A DNA stretch of 34,809 nucleotides from JBDSZL01 sp039925145 (GCA_039925145.1 JBDSZL010000003.1:1-34809); one strand, 5' to 3'; shown: positions 8,370 through 15,597, counted from the first letter of the stretch. Numbers and translations: made by a program. Notes: generated from the sequence alone by a model not told the origin.

Positions 8370-8602
8370 CGGACCTCGACTGGTTCGGACTGCGCCTCGA
8401 GCCAGGCTTGCAGCCAGTCTCGATGGATTCGGATCGGCCCTCGGCCACCGCCGAGGCGAGCGTGACGAAGGGTCCGTGCGCGCACTGCCCGGTAGATCAG
8501 CTTCGTGCTGCAGTGGGCCTCCAGGCTACAACGCTCAACTGTCCACCACGGGGACGCTTTTGAGTGTGCGGACTGTGCGGGCCGTGCTATGGTTTTTTTC
8601 AT
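8366..8602 (-). CDS. Excisionase/MerR-like helix-turn-helix protein
   Basis: This is a 78-aa DNA-binding protein of the HTH_17 type. The domain occupies residues 18-70: PWWTVERCSLEAHCSTKLIY (recognition helix), then RAVRARTLRHARLGGGRGPI and HRDWLQAWLEA, the familiar pattern of small excisionase-like proteins with a wing reading the minor groove. A much longer open frame exists, but ATG at 8602 is chosen because AGGAGGTG lies about 5-6 nt upstream, the strongest Shine-Dalgarno in the element. It overlaps the 70-aa gene (ATGA). It could be an excisionase or a regulator of the replication operon. Confidence 0.75.
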   Translation of the reverse strand: MKKTIARPAQSAHSKASPWWTVERCSLEAHCSTKLIYRAVRARTLRHARLGGGRGPIRIHRDWLQAWLEAQSEPVEVR

Positions 8603-8669
8603 TGGGCCACCTCCTCCGTGGTCCTTCGGGGGCTGTCCGATCTTGTCCATCGGGCGGCCCTTCGCCGTC

Positions 8670-8870
8670 TTAGTCGCGTACGCTGGTGGTCCCGCGCGCT
8701 GCGGCAACGCGTTGAACTTCGACGAGCGAGAACAACCGAATACCGGTGGTGGTTCGCACAGCGGGCAGTTTGCCGCTGTTCTCCCACAGCCGCACACTCG
8801 CGGCGCTGAGGCCAAGAATCTTGGCCGCCTCGTTGACGGTGATGAATTGGTCGGTCGCGCACGGGGCCAT
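8670..8870 (-). CDS. MerR-like helix-turn-helix protein
   Basis: This 66-aa protein has FITVNEAAKILGLSAASVRL followed by WENSGKLPAVRTTTGIRLFS, the winged HTH of MerR-type and excisionase proteins (helix 1 at residues 12-20, recognition helix 22-30, wing 38-48). It has no effector-binding domain. No clear ribosome binding site precedes the ATG at 8870. A perfect 22-nt palindrome lies 26 nt upstream of the start (8896-8917) and is a candidate operator for it. Two consecutive small HTH genes here resemble the control and excision region expected close to an att site. Confidence 0.72.
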   Translation of the reverse strand: MAPCATDQFITVNEAAKILGLSAASVRLWENSGKLPAVRTTTGIRLFSLVEVQRVAAARGTTSVRD

Positions 8871-8895
8871 GCGCGACAGGATGATGCAGTCTAGA

Positions 8896-8917
8896 GATCA
8901 GCAGCTAGCTGCTGATC
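8896..8917. promoter_or_regulatory. Perfect 22-nt palindrome, candidate operator
   Basis: Each half is GATCAGCAGCT and the two halves are exact complements, with no spacer. The TAG stop codon of the upstream 205-aa gene lies in the centre (8907-8905). The MerR-like gene starts 26 nt further on. In the minus direction no T-run follows, so it is a poor intrinsic terminator for the 205-aa gene; in the plus direction a GGTTTTT follows, but no plus-strand gene precedes it. An operator for one of the HTH proteins is the simplest reading. Confidence 0.5.
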
Positions 8918-9522
8918 CTGGTTTTTCGGAGGTGTCTCTTTACCGTAGCTGGGGCAAGGGTTAGTTTCCGCCCAATCCAAGCGGCCATGCTTTGGTGGGA
9001 ATGCCCGGGGTGGTCTTTCATGTACGCGGTCGCCATCCTCTGGATTTCGCGCTCTCTTTCGGCACTCGCCTTACTTTGGTCGCTGCCGCGGGTCTTCCCG
9101 CCAGCTCTGGTTCTTGCTCGAGCCTTCACCCCCCTCCGGATATTGGGCCCTTGCGCAAACCGCCATAGCGCCTCTTCGACGGTCGAGCCCAACGATAGAG
9201 CGAGCACGACGAGAAACTCTCGGTCAGTTGCCTCTCTAGCCAGCAGCGTACGGAGCAGGTCTATATCCGCAAGGATGCGATCGCGATACCAGGCAAATGT
9301 GAGCGGCTCTGTCGATTCGCCTTCGGCGTTGGACGATTGAGCGCGCCAGTACGATTCCGCGGCCCCGATAGCCGCTTCGAAGTTAGGCGTCGCGCGTGCC
9401 AACATCTCCCGGAGCGCGCTAAGGTCCGCCTTCAACGCCTCGGGATCCTGTTTCCCAAGGCTGATGGTGCGGCGCGTGGCCACACTGATCCCATCGCTGA
9501 TGCGTCGATCCAGAATTGCCAT
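8905..9522 (-). CDS. Hypothetical protein with a possible C-terminal HTH, att-proximal
   Basis: This 205-aa protein is not recognised. Residues 1-115 are helical and acidic, with IDLLRTLLAREATDREFLVV. Residues 120-155 form a basic linker (RRGVKARARTRAGGKTRG). The last 45 residues (AAWIGRKLTLAPATVKRHLRK) look like a helix-turn-helix that could bind DNA. It is the last gene before the tRNA-derived att site and is transcribed away from it. A repressor or other control protein is possible. It shows no tyrosine-recombinase R-H-R-Y motif, so it is not the integrase. Confidence 0.6.
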   Translation of the reverse strand: MAILDRRISDGISVATRRTISLGKQDPEALKADLSALREMLARATPNFEAAIGAAESYWRAQSSNAEGESTEPLTFAWYRDRILADIDLLRTLLAREATDREFLVVLALSLGSTVEEALWRFAQGPNIRRGVKARARTRAGGKTRGSDQSKASAEREREIQRMATAYMKDHPGHSHQSMAAWIGRKLTLAPATVKRHLRKTRISS

Positions 9523-9538
9523 CTCAGGGCTTCAATTG

Positions 9539-9557
9539 GATTGCAACCGATTGCAAC
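9539..9557. repeat. Two direct GATTGCAAC repeats, one helical turn apart
   Basis: The nonamer occurs at 9539-9547 and 9549-9557, a 10-bp phasing that places both copies on the same face of the helix. It lies 17 nt upstream of the start of the 205-aa gene, about 100 bp inside the att core. Such phased repeats often bind a repressor or serve as integrase/excisionase arm sites; which applies here cannot be told. Confidence 0.45.
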
Positions 9558-9571
9558 TTCCGCCGTGACAG

Positions 9572-9596
9572 GCGTCTAAACGCTGACATTAGACGC
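9572..9596. repeat. Inverted repeat GCGTCTAA / TTAGACGC near att
   Basis: Two exact 8-nt half-sites (9572-9579 and 9589-9596) are separated by 9 nt, so their centres lie 17 nt apart. The site is in the leader region of the att-proximal 205-aa gene. It fits a dimeric repressor operator or an arm-type recombination site; no T-run follows, so it is not a terminator. Confidence 0.4.
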
Positions 9597-9627
9597 ATCA
9601 CTGTGAAACTCCAGAGCATTAGAATAC

Positions 9628-9654
9628 AAGGGAGACTACTAGTGTCCCTTTTTT
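9628..9654 (+). terminator. Rho-independent terminator-like hairpin facing the chromosome
   Basis: AAGGGA (9628-9633) pairs with TCCCTT (9645-9650). After one G/G mismatch three further pairs follow (ACT/AGT) around a 3-nt loop, and a run of six T ends at 9654. It points to the right, at the element boundary, and would insulate the element from chromosomal genes. No plus-strand gene is visible upstream. Confidence 0.5.
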
Positions 9655-9660
9655 CCGTCT

Positions 9661-9709
9661 GCTTTGGGAGCGAGATGTCGCTGGTTCGAATCCAGTCGCC
9701 CCGACCACT
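9661..9709 (+). other. Prophage attachment site: 3' portion of tRNA-Pro(UGG)
   Basis: The bases show a tRNA 3' part: anticodon loop TTTGGGA (9663-9669, anticodon TGG at 9665-9667), the 3' strand of the anticodon stem GCGAG, variable loop, T-arm GCTGG TTCGAAT CCAGT (9680-9696), acceptor strand CGCCCCG, A73 and CCA. The acceptor implies a 5' end CGGGGCG, as in bacterial tRNA-Pro. That 5' half is absent: upstream bases (9651-9660) neither complete the anticodon stem (TCTGC where CTCGC would pair) nor form a D-arm. This is therefore not a working tRNA but the duplicated att core of an element integrated into tRNA-Pro. Orientation fits the element on the left and original chromosome on the right. 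The intact tRNA and integrase should lie beyond the left edge. Confidence 0.85.
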
Positions 9710-9818
9710 TCCTTCCTCAGCCTTCCGGCCGGAATGCGGCTGATCTATACTCGCCGCCACTCGCTTCACGACAGAGGGCCGCACGCGTACACCCTCATAC
9801 TCCACCGCGGAGGTTCTC

Positions 9819-10361
9819 ATGCGTCAGTTTCTGTGCAGTGTCCTCTTCGTGTCCTGCTGCGTCGCATCAACGCCTGCCGGCGCGCAGGAGCTCGCCAGTT
9901 CGTTCAATCAGTTACGAGTCCTCGTCAGGGCTGGCGATACCCTGGTCATTACCGACGGTCGCGGACGGGAACTGCGGGGTCAGCTCAATCAGCTGGCTGC
10001 CACATCGCTCGAGCTCCTGGTGGGAGGTACGACGCAGACCCTTACCGAACAGGACGTCCGCACGATACGACAGAAGCGGCCTGACAGTCTGGCGAATGGC
10101 GCGAAGTGGGGGTTAGGCGTCGGCGCGGCATTCGGCGGACTCGCCGGCATTGCCCTCGCGGGCGAAATTGGCGCTGGCCAAGTACCAGCCGTCGTGCTGA
10201 TCTACGGCGCGCTCGGCACCGCGGCCGGGGTCGGTATCGACGCGCTGAGATCCAGTGCCGAGATCATCTATTCGCGGCCCCCGACCGGCTCGGCACGCGT
10301 GTCGGTGTCGCCTCTGATGGGCCCTCGCGGTCACGGCGTGCGCCTCTCCATCCGTTTCTGA
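9819..10361 (+). CDS. Secreted hypothetical protein with a glycine-rich hydrophobic segment
   Basis: This 180-aa protein has no assigned function. An N-terminal signal peptide (FLCSVLFVSCCVASTPAGAQ, cleavage likely after AGAQ near residue 23) is followed by a beta-rich domain with VRAGDTLVITDGRGRELRG, LAATSLELLVGG and LTEQDVRTIRQ. This type of module, common in Acidobacteria, resembles a small SH3-like barrel. A hydrophobic Gly/Ala segment (about 95-140) suggests membrane association. GGAGG lies 6 nt before the ATG. It is the first chromosomal gene beyond the att site, and its stop at 10361 almost touches the start of the SDR pseudogene. Confidence 0.7.
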   Translation: MRQFLCSVLFVSCCVASTPAGAQELASSFNQLRVLVRAGDTLVITDGRGRELRGQLNQLAATSLELLVGGTTQTLTEQDVRTIRQKRPDSLANGAKWGLGVGAAFGGLAGIALAGEIGAGQVPAVVLIYGALGTAAGVGIDALRSSAEIIYSRPPTGSARVSVSPLMGPRGHGVRLSIRF

Positions 10362-10363
10362 TT

Positions 10364-10910
10364 GTGGGCGCGCATGAGCCAACGAGTGTTGTCATCACCG
10401 GGGCCAGCAGCGGCATCGGGGCCGCCCTGGCCGAACGGCTGGCACGCCGCGGCGATGCGGTTGTGCTTGTCGCGCGCCGGCCCGATGCGCTCGCCGCGGT
10501 GACGGGGCGATGCGGCGCCAGCGCGCACGCGATTGCCGCAGACGTGACCGCGCGTGCGATGGTGCAACAGGTCGTCGCCGACAGCATCGCCCGCTTCGGG
10601 CGCATCGATGTCTGGGTGAACAACGTCGGGCAGGGCATCACGCGCGCGCCCTCGGCACTCACAGACGAGGACCTCGACGAGATTATGCGCGTGAACGTCA
10701 AGTCGGCGCTGTACGGGATGCAGGAAGTGGTGCCGCACTTCAAGGCGCGGGGCACGGGTCACGTGGTCAACATCTCGTCGATGCGCAGAAGAGGTCGCAG
10801 CCGTCATCGCGAATGTCATCGACTCGCGCATGCCAGACGTCTATACGTCGAAGGGCGCTGCCGTGCGCGTGGCCGGCTCTTACGCGCAGGTGGGAAGCGA
10901 TCCCGACTGA
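10364..10910 (+). pseudogene. Short-chain dehydrogenase/reductase with internal deletion and frameshift
   Basis: The start (GTG 10364) leads into a typical SDR N-terminus: TSVVITGASSGIGAALAERL with the TGxxxGxG cofactor motif, then DVWVNNVG (NNxG) and GHVVNISSM ending at 10783. At that point the expected Ser-Tyr-x-x-x-Lys centre should follow within 15-20 residues but is missing. Instead, in another frame from about 10785, a C-terminal SDR tail appears (AEEVAAVIANVIDSRMPDVY, TSKGAAVRVAGSY), ending at TGA 10908-10910. Roughly 90-100 codons have been lost, with a frame change. No oxidoreductase activity is expected. The original frame continues open to 10984 with non-SDR sequence. Confidence 0.75.
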
Positions 10911-10931
10911 GTCGGGGGCCCGTTCACACAA

Positions 10932-10963
10932 ACGCGCCGGGCCTCGTGGGAAGCCCGGCGCGT
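10932..10963. terminator. Bidirectional terminator-like hairpin between convergent genes
   Basis: ACGCGCCGGGC (10932-10942) pairs perfectly with GCCCGGCGCGT (10953-10963), an 11-bp GC-rich stem with a 10-nt loop. It sits between the plus-strand SDR remnant and the minus-strand lactonase. No strong T-run follows on either side, so termination would rely on the stem or on Rho. Confidence 0.5.
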
Positions 10964-11001
10964 CAGTCTCTCTATCCCCGTTAGAACTGGGCCCGTGGTG
11001 C

Positions 11002-12168
11002 TCATCGCGGGAACAGGATTGACACAGGAGCGCCGACGGAGACGAGATCTCCCACCGGTGACAAGCGGCCCTGCTGCTGGTCGATGGCAAACACCGCCAG
11101 TGTATTGGTCTTCTGATTCGCCGCAATCAACCAGCGCCCGGTGGGGTCGATGGCGAAGTTGCGCGGCGTCTCGCCGCGCGTCGGCTCGTGTTCGACCAGC
11201 GCGAGGGTGCCGGTGGCACTGATGCTGAAGACCGCGATGCTGTCGTGACCACGATTCGATCCGTAGAGGAATCGGCCATTCGGGTGGACAGCGATTTCTG
11301 CGGTCGAGTTATCCCCTTTGAAGTCCTGGGGCAGCGTTCGGACGGGGGTTCCGCGGAGGGTCAGCCGGCCCTGGGGCGCCTCCCACCCGAATGTCGCGAT
11401 GGTCGAGGCCAGCTCGTTGATCGAAAAGCCCTCGGGCCGCGTGGGATGAAACGCAAAATGCCTGGGCCCCGATCCCGGCGGCAGCGCGGTTTCCGAGGAC
11501 GGGGTGGCCGTCCCTGTTTTCTCGTCGAAGGCGTACGTCACGAGTCGATCGGTCCCGAGGTCTGCGGCGACGAGAAAGCGGTTGGCCGCGTCGAACACGA
11601 CCGCATGCGCGTGCGGTGCGTCCTGTCGCGCCCGGTTGGCGCCAGACCCGTTGCGCGTGAGCACCTGAGACGCGGGGCCGAGCCGACCGTCGACCGCCAC
11701 CGGGAAGATCGCGAAGTTGCCGCCGCTGTAATTCGCGACGGCGAGAAACCGTCCCGTGCGGTCGAGCGCGAGATGACACGGGTCAGCGCCATGCGTCGAT
11801 TCTGTGTTGATCAACGTCAACTTGCCGGTCGCGCGGTCGACACTGAACGACGACACGCTTCCCGCCGGTTCGCCCCGGTAGTTCGACACCTCGTTGACGG
11901 CAAACAGCAGACGCCCATCGGCGCTGCCAATGACGAAGCTGGGACTCGGCGTCTCGGCTACCAGCCCCAGGGGCGTCAGCGCGCCCGAGTTCTCTGCGAA
12001 CCGGAACGCATAGATCCCCTTGCTCGCGGGCCCTGTGTACGTGCCGACGAACATCAGGCGCCCGGTGACCTGCGACGCCGCCCCGAGCGGGCCCCGGGCG
12101 GCAACCGCGAACACCACCGCAGCAGCCAGCACCACCATCGCGAGAGAACGGTTCGTCCACACAGTCAT
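11002..12168 (-). CDS. Lactonase family beta-propeller protein (6-phosphogluconolactonase-like), exported
   Basis: This 388-aa protein is of the YbhE/Pgl seven-bladed propeller family, which hydrolyses sugar lactones to aldonates. An N-terminal hydrophobic signal (SLAMVVLAAAVVFAVAARG) implies export, unlike cytosolic Pgl. Family hallmarks include FVGTYTGPASKGIYAFRF, HLALDRTGRFLAVANYSGG, APHAHAVVFD, GSGPRHFAFHP, GRFLYGSNRGHDSIAVF and GETPRNFAIDPTGRWLIAAN. The start is ATG 12168, overlapping the upstream stop (TGATG); an earlier in-frame start would run into the dehydrogenase gene. As the third gene of the operon it could supply a sugar acid to the dehydratase and dehydrogenase. The exact lactone is unknown. 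Confidence 0.83.
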   Translation of the reverse strand: MTVWTNRSLAMVVLAAAVVFAVAARGPLGAASQVTGRLMFVGTYTGPASKGIYAFRFAENSGALTPLGLVAETPSPSFVIGSADGRLLFAVNEVSNYRGEPAGSVSSFSVDRATGKLTLINTESTHGADPCHLALDRTGRFLAVANYSGGNFAIFPVAVDGRLGPASQVLTRNGSGANRARQDAPHAHAVVFDAANRFLVAADLGTDRLVTYAFDEKTGTATPSSETALPPGSGPRHFAFHPTRPEGFSINELASTIATFGWEAPQGRLTLRGTPVRTLPQDFKGDNSTAEIAVHPNGRFLYGSNRGHDSIAVFSISATGTLALVEHEPTRGETPRNFAIDPTGRWLIAANQKTNTLAVFAIDQQQGRLSPVGDLVSVGAPVSILFPR

Positions 12169-13760
12169 CAGATCACATCCTCGGTCGACCATCGACCATC
12201 GATGAAACGCCACATCGAGCCTGTCGGGTTGCGGTCCTGCAATTCCGGAGGCAGCCGCTGCGGCCGCACATTGTCATAGCTGTGCAGCGCAGCAAAACGC
12301 AAGAGCGAAGCGGGAATTCCGACGGCCGTAAATCCGGGATGCCCGGTGGCCGGATACGGCCCACCGTGGTTCATGGCCGCCGACACAGCGACGCCCGTGG
12401 GCATCTTGTCGTTGAGCAACCGTCCCACCTTCGATCGCAGGATGCCCGACAGCTCTCCGCACATCGCGTCGTCGGTTCCGCTCGAGTCGCTGTAGATCGA
12501 CCCCGTGAGGTTGCCTTCGAGGTTCGACGCCACGGCGGCCATCTCGCCCGCGTCTGCGCAGAGCACGATCGTGTTCACCGTGCCGAACGCCTCGGTCTGC
12601 AGCGCCAGCGGATGCTCGAGGAACGCGGCGCCGCTGACCTTCAGCAGCGTGTTCGCGAATCCCACGCGGGGCCCGGGCAGGGGCTCTCCGCCAGTCAGAA
12701 CCTCTGCGCCGTTGGCCTTGAGTTCGTCCAGTCCGTTGGCGATGGCCGACCGTCCCGATGTGCCCAGCAACGTGCCAGACGGACCCTCCCGGAAGAGCCG
12801 GCACGCCTCGTCGACGAAAGCCTGGCCCGACGGCTCACGGATCACGACGGTCAGGCCGGGACGGGTGCAGAACTGTCCTGAACCGAGTGCGCAGGAGTCG
12901 AACACCTCTTTGGCAATCGCAGGCAGGCGCTCCTGCAGTGCCCCCGGGAGCACGAACAGCGGGTTGACGCTCGACATCTCCAGATAGATCGGCTTGCCCG
13001 CCCGATCGGCCGCAGCTTTCAGCTGCAGGCCGGCGTGCTTGCTGCCAGTGAACCCGGTAGCCCCGACCTTGGGATGCGACACCAGGGCAAACCCGACGTC
13101 AGCTGCCGTGCGATAGAGCTGCTGCACCATCGCCACGGGCAGTCCACTCGCGCGCACGGCATCGAAGGCCAGCTCGGCCAGCAGGCGGCTGGTACCAGGA
13201 TGGCTGGTGTTGGCCTTCGCAATGACGGGGTTGCCGGCCGCAATGGCCGCGACAAAGTCGCCGCCCGCAACGGAGTTGAACGCAAACGGAAAATTGTTGG
13301 GGCCGAACACCACAACGGGACCTGCAATCGGGGCGTACATCGACCGGATCTTCGCGGCCGTGTCGATCGTCGCGTGGCACCACGAGCGACCTCTCGCCGC
13401 GGCGGCACCCTGGCGCAACTGTCCCGTCGTACGAGGCAACTCGACGGTGCGCAGGCGCGGCGTGACTGGATAGGCGGTCTCGGCCGCCGCCATTTCGACG
13501 AGCGCGTCGGCGGCCCCTTCGATGCGGGTGGCATAGTCCTCGAGAAAGGCCGCTATGCGCTCGGTGACGTCTGGGAGCTCGCGCAAATCGGCGACCGTCT
13601 GCGCTGCAGCGCTGCAGGCGTCGTTCACGTCCTCGAGCGTCGACACGGGATACACATCTGGCAACAGGTCGCCGGTCGCAGGATTCAACGCCTGAAAGGA
13701 CTGGCTCGAGTGGAGTGACGGCCGCCACACACCGGCCACGAGCACGGGTCTTGAGTTCAC
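12168..13760 (-). CDS. Alpha-ketoglutaric semialdehyde (2,5-dioxovalerate) dehydrogenase-like ALDH
   Basis: This NAD(P)-dependent aldehyde dehydrogenase belongs to the group that oxidises 2,5-dioxopentanoate to 2-oxoglutarate. It shows the cofactor-binding GPNNFPFAFNSVAGGD and IAKANTSHPGTS, FTGSKHAG, catalytic Glu in YLEMSSVNP (about residue 261) and catalytic Cys in SGQFCTRPGL (about residue 298); the FCT(R/K)PG form is typical of the ketoglutarate-semialdehyde branch. I chose GTG at 13760 because GGAG lies 6 nt upstream; GTG at 13772, four codons earlier, has no ribosome binding site. It lies downstream of an FAH-family dehydratase and overlaps the lactonase gene. The pair strongly suggests pentose or aldarate oxidation. 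Confidence 0.85.
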   Translation of the reverse strand: MNSRPVLVAGVWRPSLHSSQSFQALNPATGDLLPDVYPVSTLEDVNDACSAAAQTVADLRELPDVTERIAAFLEDYATRIEGAADALVEMAAAETAYPVTPRLRTVELPRTTGQLRQGAAAARGRSWCHATIDTAAKIRSMYAPIAGPVVVFGPNNFPFAFNSVAGGDFVAAIAAGNPVIAKANTSHPGTSRLLAELAFDAVRASGLPVAMVQQLYRTAADVGFALVSHPKVGATGFTGSKHAGLQLKAAADRAGKPIYLEMSSVNPLFVLPGALQERLPAIAKEVFDSCALGSGQFCTRPGLTVVIREPSGQAFVDEACRLFREGPSGTLLGTSGRSAIANGLDELKANGAEVLTGGEPLPGPRVGFANTLLKVSGAAFLEHPLALQTEAFGTVNTIVLCADAGEMAAVASNLEGNLTGSIYSDSSGTDDAMCGELSGILRSKVGRLLNDKMPTGVAVSAAMNHGGPYPATGHPGFTAVGIPASLLRFAALHSYDNVRPQRLPPELQDRNPTGSMWRFIDGRWSTEDVI

Positions 13761-13786
13761 GAGAGTCTCCACAAAAGCGTCACCGG

Positions 13787-14611
13787 TCAGAGCGGCGACG
13801 AGGTCACTGGGTTTTCGAGCGTGAGCTCGTCAATGGTGATGCGAACGATGTCTCCGGCCACCATCGAGAATTCGTGCGGCGGCACGATACCGGTGCCCGT
13901 CATCAGGAATACGCCGCGGGGGAATTCCAGTTCGCGGCAGAGGTACTCGGCCAGTTCGTCCAGGCGGCGCTTCATGCGTCTGATGCGGGTCGTGCCTTCG
14001 AACACGGTCTGCCCGCTACGCAGGATGGCGATCGCAATCGGCAGGTCTCGGAGTGCCTCGACATCCGCGAGCACAATGCCGGGACCCACCGCACAGGATC
14101 GCGAATACACCTTCGCCTGCGGCAGGTACAGGGGGTTCTCCCCTTCGATGTCACGTGACGAGACGTCGTTGCCTACCGTGTAACCCACGATCTCGCGGCC
14201 CGCGTTGATCACCAGCGTGAGCTCGGGCTCGGGCACGTTCCATCGGCTGTCTTCACGCACGCGAATCGCTGCGGTGTGACCGACGACACGCCACCCGGAA
14301 GCCTTGAAGAACAACTCGGGGCGCTCGGCGTCGTAGACGCGCGCGTAGACATCCCTCACGGTCGATTCGGCCTCGCGCGCTTCGCGGCTTTGCAGGTACG
14401 TGACGCCACTGGCCCACACCTCGTGCATGGCCTCAACGGGAGGCAACAGCGGCCCGATCGCAGCGGTGGGACGGGGAATGGCGTTGAGAAACGGCGCCAT
14501 CGCCGCGGCCGGCAACTGAAGCAGCAGGCCGAGCTGGAAGTCCGGCGGCAGGGCGGCGCCGTCGAGCGCCCAGCGGGGTCCCTGCGGTGTGTCGTGACGG
14601 GTGAGATACAT
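13787..14611 (-). CDS. FAH-family 2-keto-3-deoxy-pentonate dehydratase-like protein
   Basis: This 274-aa protein has the fumarylacetoacetate hydrolase fold. Metal-ligand segments are present: PEPELTLVIN (E128, E130) and GYTVGNDVSSRDIEGENPLY (D149 region), then QAKVYSRSCAVGPGI and a C-terminal MTGTGIVPPHEFSMVAGDIV. The ESTVRDVYARVYDAERPELF region resembles 2-dehydro-3-deoxy-D-arabinonate dehydratase, which makes 2,5-dioxopentanoate. The next gene encodes a dehydrogenase for that product, which supports this assignment. Other FAH members (hydratases, hydrolases) remain possible. The 5' region holds five GCTTGT-type heptamers instead of a clear ribosome binding site. Confidence 0.78.
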   Translation of the reverse strand: MYLTRHDTPQGPRWALDGAALPPDFQLGLLLQLPAAAMAPFLNAIPRPTAAIGPLLPPVEAMHEVWASGVTYLQSREAREAESTVRDVYARVYDAERPELFFKASGWRVVGHTAAIRVREDSRWNVPEPELTLVINAGREIVGYTVGNDVSSRDIEGENPLYLPQAKVYSRSCAVGPGIVLADVEALRDLPIAIAILRSGQTVFEGTTRIRRMKRRLDELAEYLCRELEFPRGVFLMTGTGIVPPHEFSMVAGDIVRITIDELTLENPVTSSPL

Positions 14612-14621
14612 AGTACGTTAC

Positions 14622-14656
14622 GGCTTGTGGCTTGTAGCTTGTGGCTTGTGGCTTGC
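14622..14656. repeat. Heptamer array, five GGCTTGT-type units
   Basis: Five contiguous 7-nt units, GGCTTGT with two single-base variants (AGCTTGT, GGCTTGC), lie upstream of the FAH-family gene on its leader side, between that gene and the isomerase stop at 14707. A related array is at 17197-17273, and the motif recurs inside dnaE2. The array may have displaced the normal ribosome binding region of the operon. Confidence 0.8.
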
Positions 14657-14706
14657 GCGGAACGATGACGTCGATGCCGCTGCGACGCTCGCCTGGCGCA
14701 TGTGCC

Positions 14707-15597
14707 CTAGACCGTGATGGTGCAAATCTGAATCGCTTTCTTCAACGTCGCGATGGGGTCGTGTCCCATCGTGGGTGAGTACTCGTGCGTCACGAAACCG
14801 GTGTAGCCCAGATCGGCAATAGCCTGCATCACGAAGTGGTAGTTGATCTCCTGCGTCTCGTCGATGTCGTGCCGACCGGGGTTGCCTCCCGTGTGGAAGT
14901 GGCCAATCCACTGGTAGTGGTCGCGGATGTTGCGCACGAGGTCGCCGTCCATGATCTGCGCGTGGTAGATGTCGTAGAGAATCTTGACCCCCGGTGAGTT
15001 GACGCGCTTCATCACGTCCACGCCCCAGGCGATGTGATCGAACATGTAGTCGCGATGGTTCACCTTGCTGTTCAGGTACTCCATGCAGATGGTGACCTGC
15101 TTGTCCTCGGCATGGGCCTTGACGCCGTTGAGAAAGGCCACGCAGTTGTCAGCGCCCTCGCGTTCGTCCATGCCGGCGCGGTTGCCCGAGAAGGTGATGA
15201 TGTTGGGCACTCCGTTGGCCGCCGCTTGGTCAATGGCGGCATGCAAGCTGGCCCCAAGGGCCTGGTGATTCTCCTTCCGGTTGAGGGCCGAGGCAATCGA
15301 TCCACCCGGCCCCTGGTACATGCTCGGGACCAGGCCGTACTTCTTCAGGGTGGGCCAGTCGGCCGGACCGATGAGATCGAAGCCCTTGATGCCGAGGGCC
15401 GCCGCTTCGCGGCAGCAGTCGTCGATGCTGGTGCCGCGCGCGAAGACACCGCGGGTCACGCCCTGCCGGTACCGGCTCGGCTGCGGCGCGGCCGCAGGCG
15501 CGGCTGCGGCAGGCGCTGGCACCGGCGCCTGCAAGGCGGCGGTGCGGGCGGCGGTCAGCGAAGCAGCGACGGTGCCGAGAAACTCTCTGCGATACAT
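14707..15597 (-). CDS. Tat-exported sugar isomerase/epimerase (hydroxypyruvate isomerase-like TIM barrel)
   Basis: This 296-aa protein belongs to the xylose isomerase-like AP endonuclease 2 fold. It starts YRREFLGTVAAS, a twin-arginine-like signal, followed by an Ala/Pro-rich linker (residues 22-42) before the barrel. Barrel landmarks are GIKGFDLIGPADWPTLKKYG, NIITFSGNRAG, ICMEYLNSKVNHRDYM (a probable metal-binding Glu), ILYDIYHAQIMDGDL, WIGHFHTGGNPGRHDID and GFVTHEYSP (Glu). This order matches hydroxypyruvate isomerase-type proteins. I chose ATG 15597 because AGGAGG lies 5 nt upstream; the open frame runs a further 39 codons without support. The substrate of these exported Acidobacterial members is not known. 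Confidence 0.8.
   Translation of the reverse strand: MYRREFLGTVAASLTAARTAALQAPVPAPAAAAPAAAPQPSRYRQGVTRGVFARGTSIDDCCREAAALGIKGFDLIGPADWPTLKKYGLVPSMYQGPGGSIASALNRKENHQALGASLHAAIDQAAANGVPNIITFSGNRAGMDEREGADNCVAFLNGVKAHAEDKQVTICMEYLNSKVNHRDYMFDHIAWGVDVMKRVNSPGVKILYDIYHAQIMDGDLVRNIRDHYQWIGHFHTGGNPGRHDIDETQEINYHFVMQAIADLGYTGFVTHEYSPTMGHDPIATLKKAIQICTITV

Noticed and set aside
8603..8815. N-terminal extension of the excisionase-like gene
   Set aside because: The strong ribosome binding site before ATG 8602 and the overlap with the neighbouring HTH gene make the longer form unlikely.
9658..9709. A complete tRNA-Pro gene
   Set aside because: No 5' acceptor strand, no D-arm and a mispaired anticodon stem; only the 3' portion exists.
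9524..9820. Minus-strand frame of 98 codons over the att region
   Set aside because: Its stretch GDWIRTSDISLPKQ is the well-known false translation of the tRNA 3' end; the bases are explained by the tRNA-Pro fragment.
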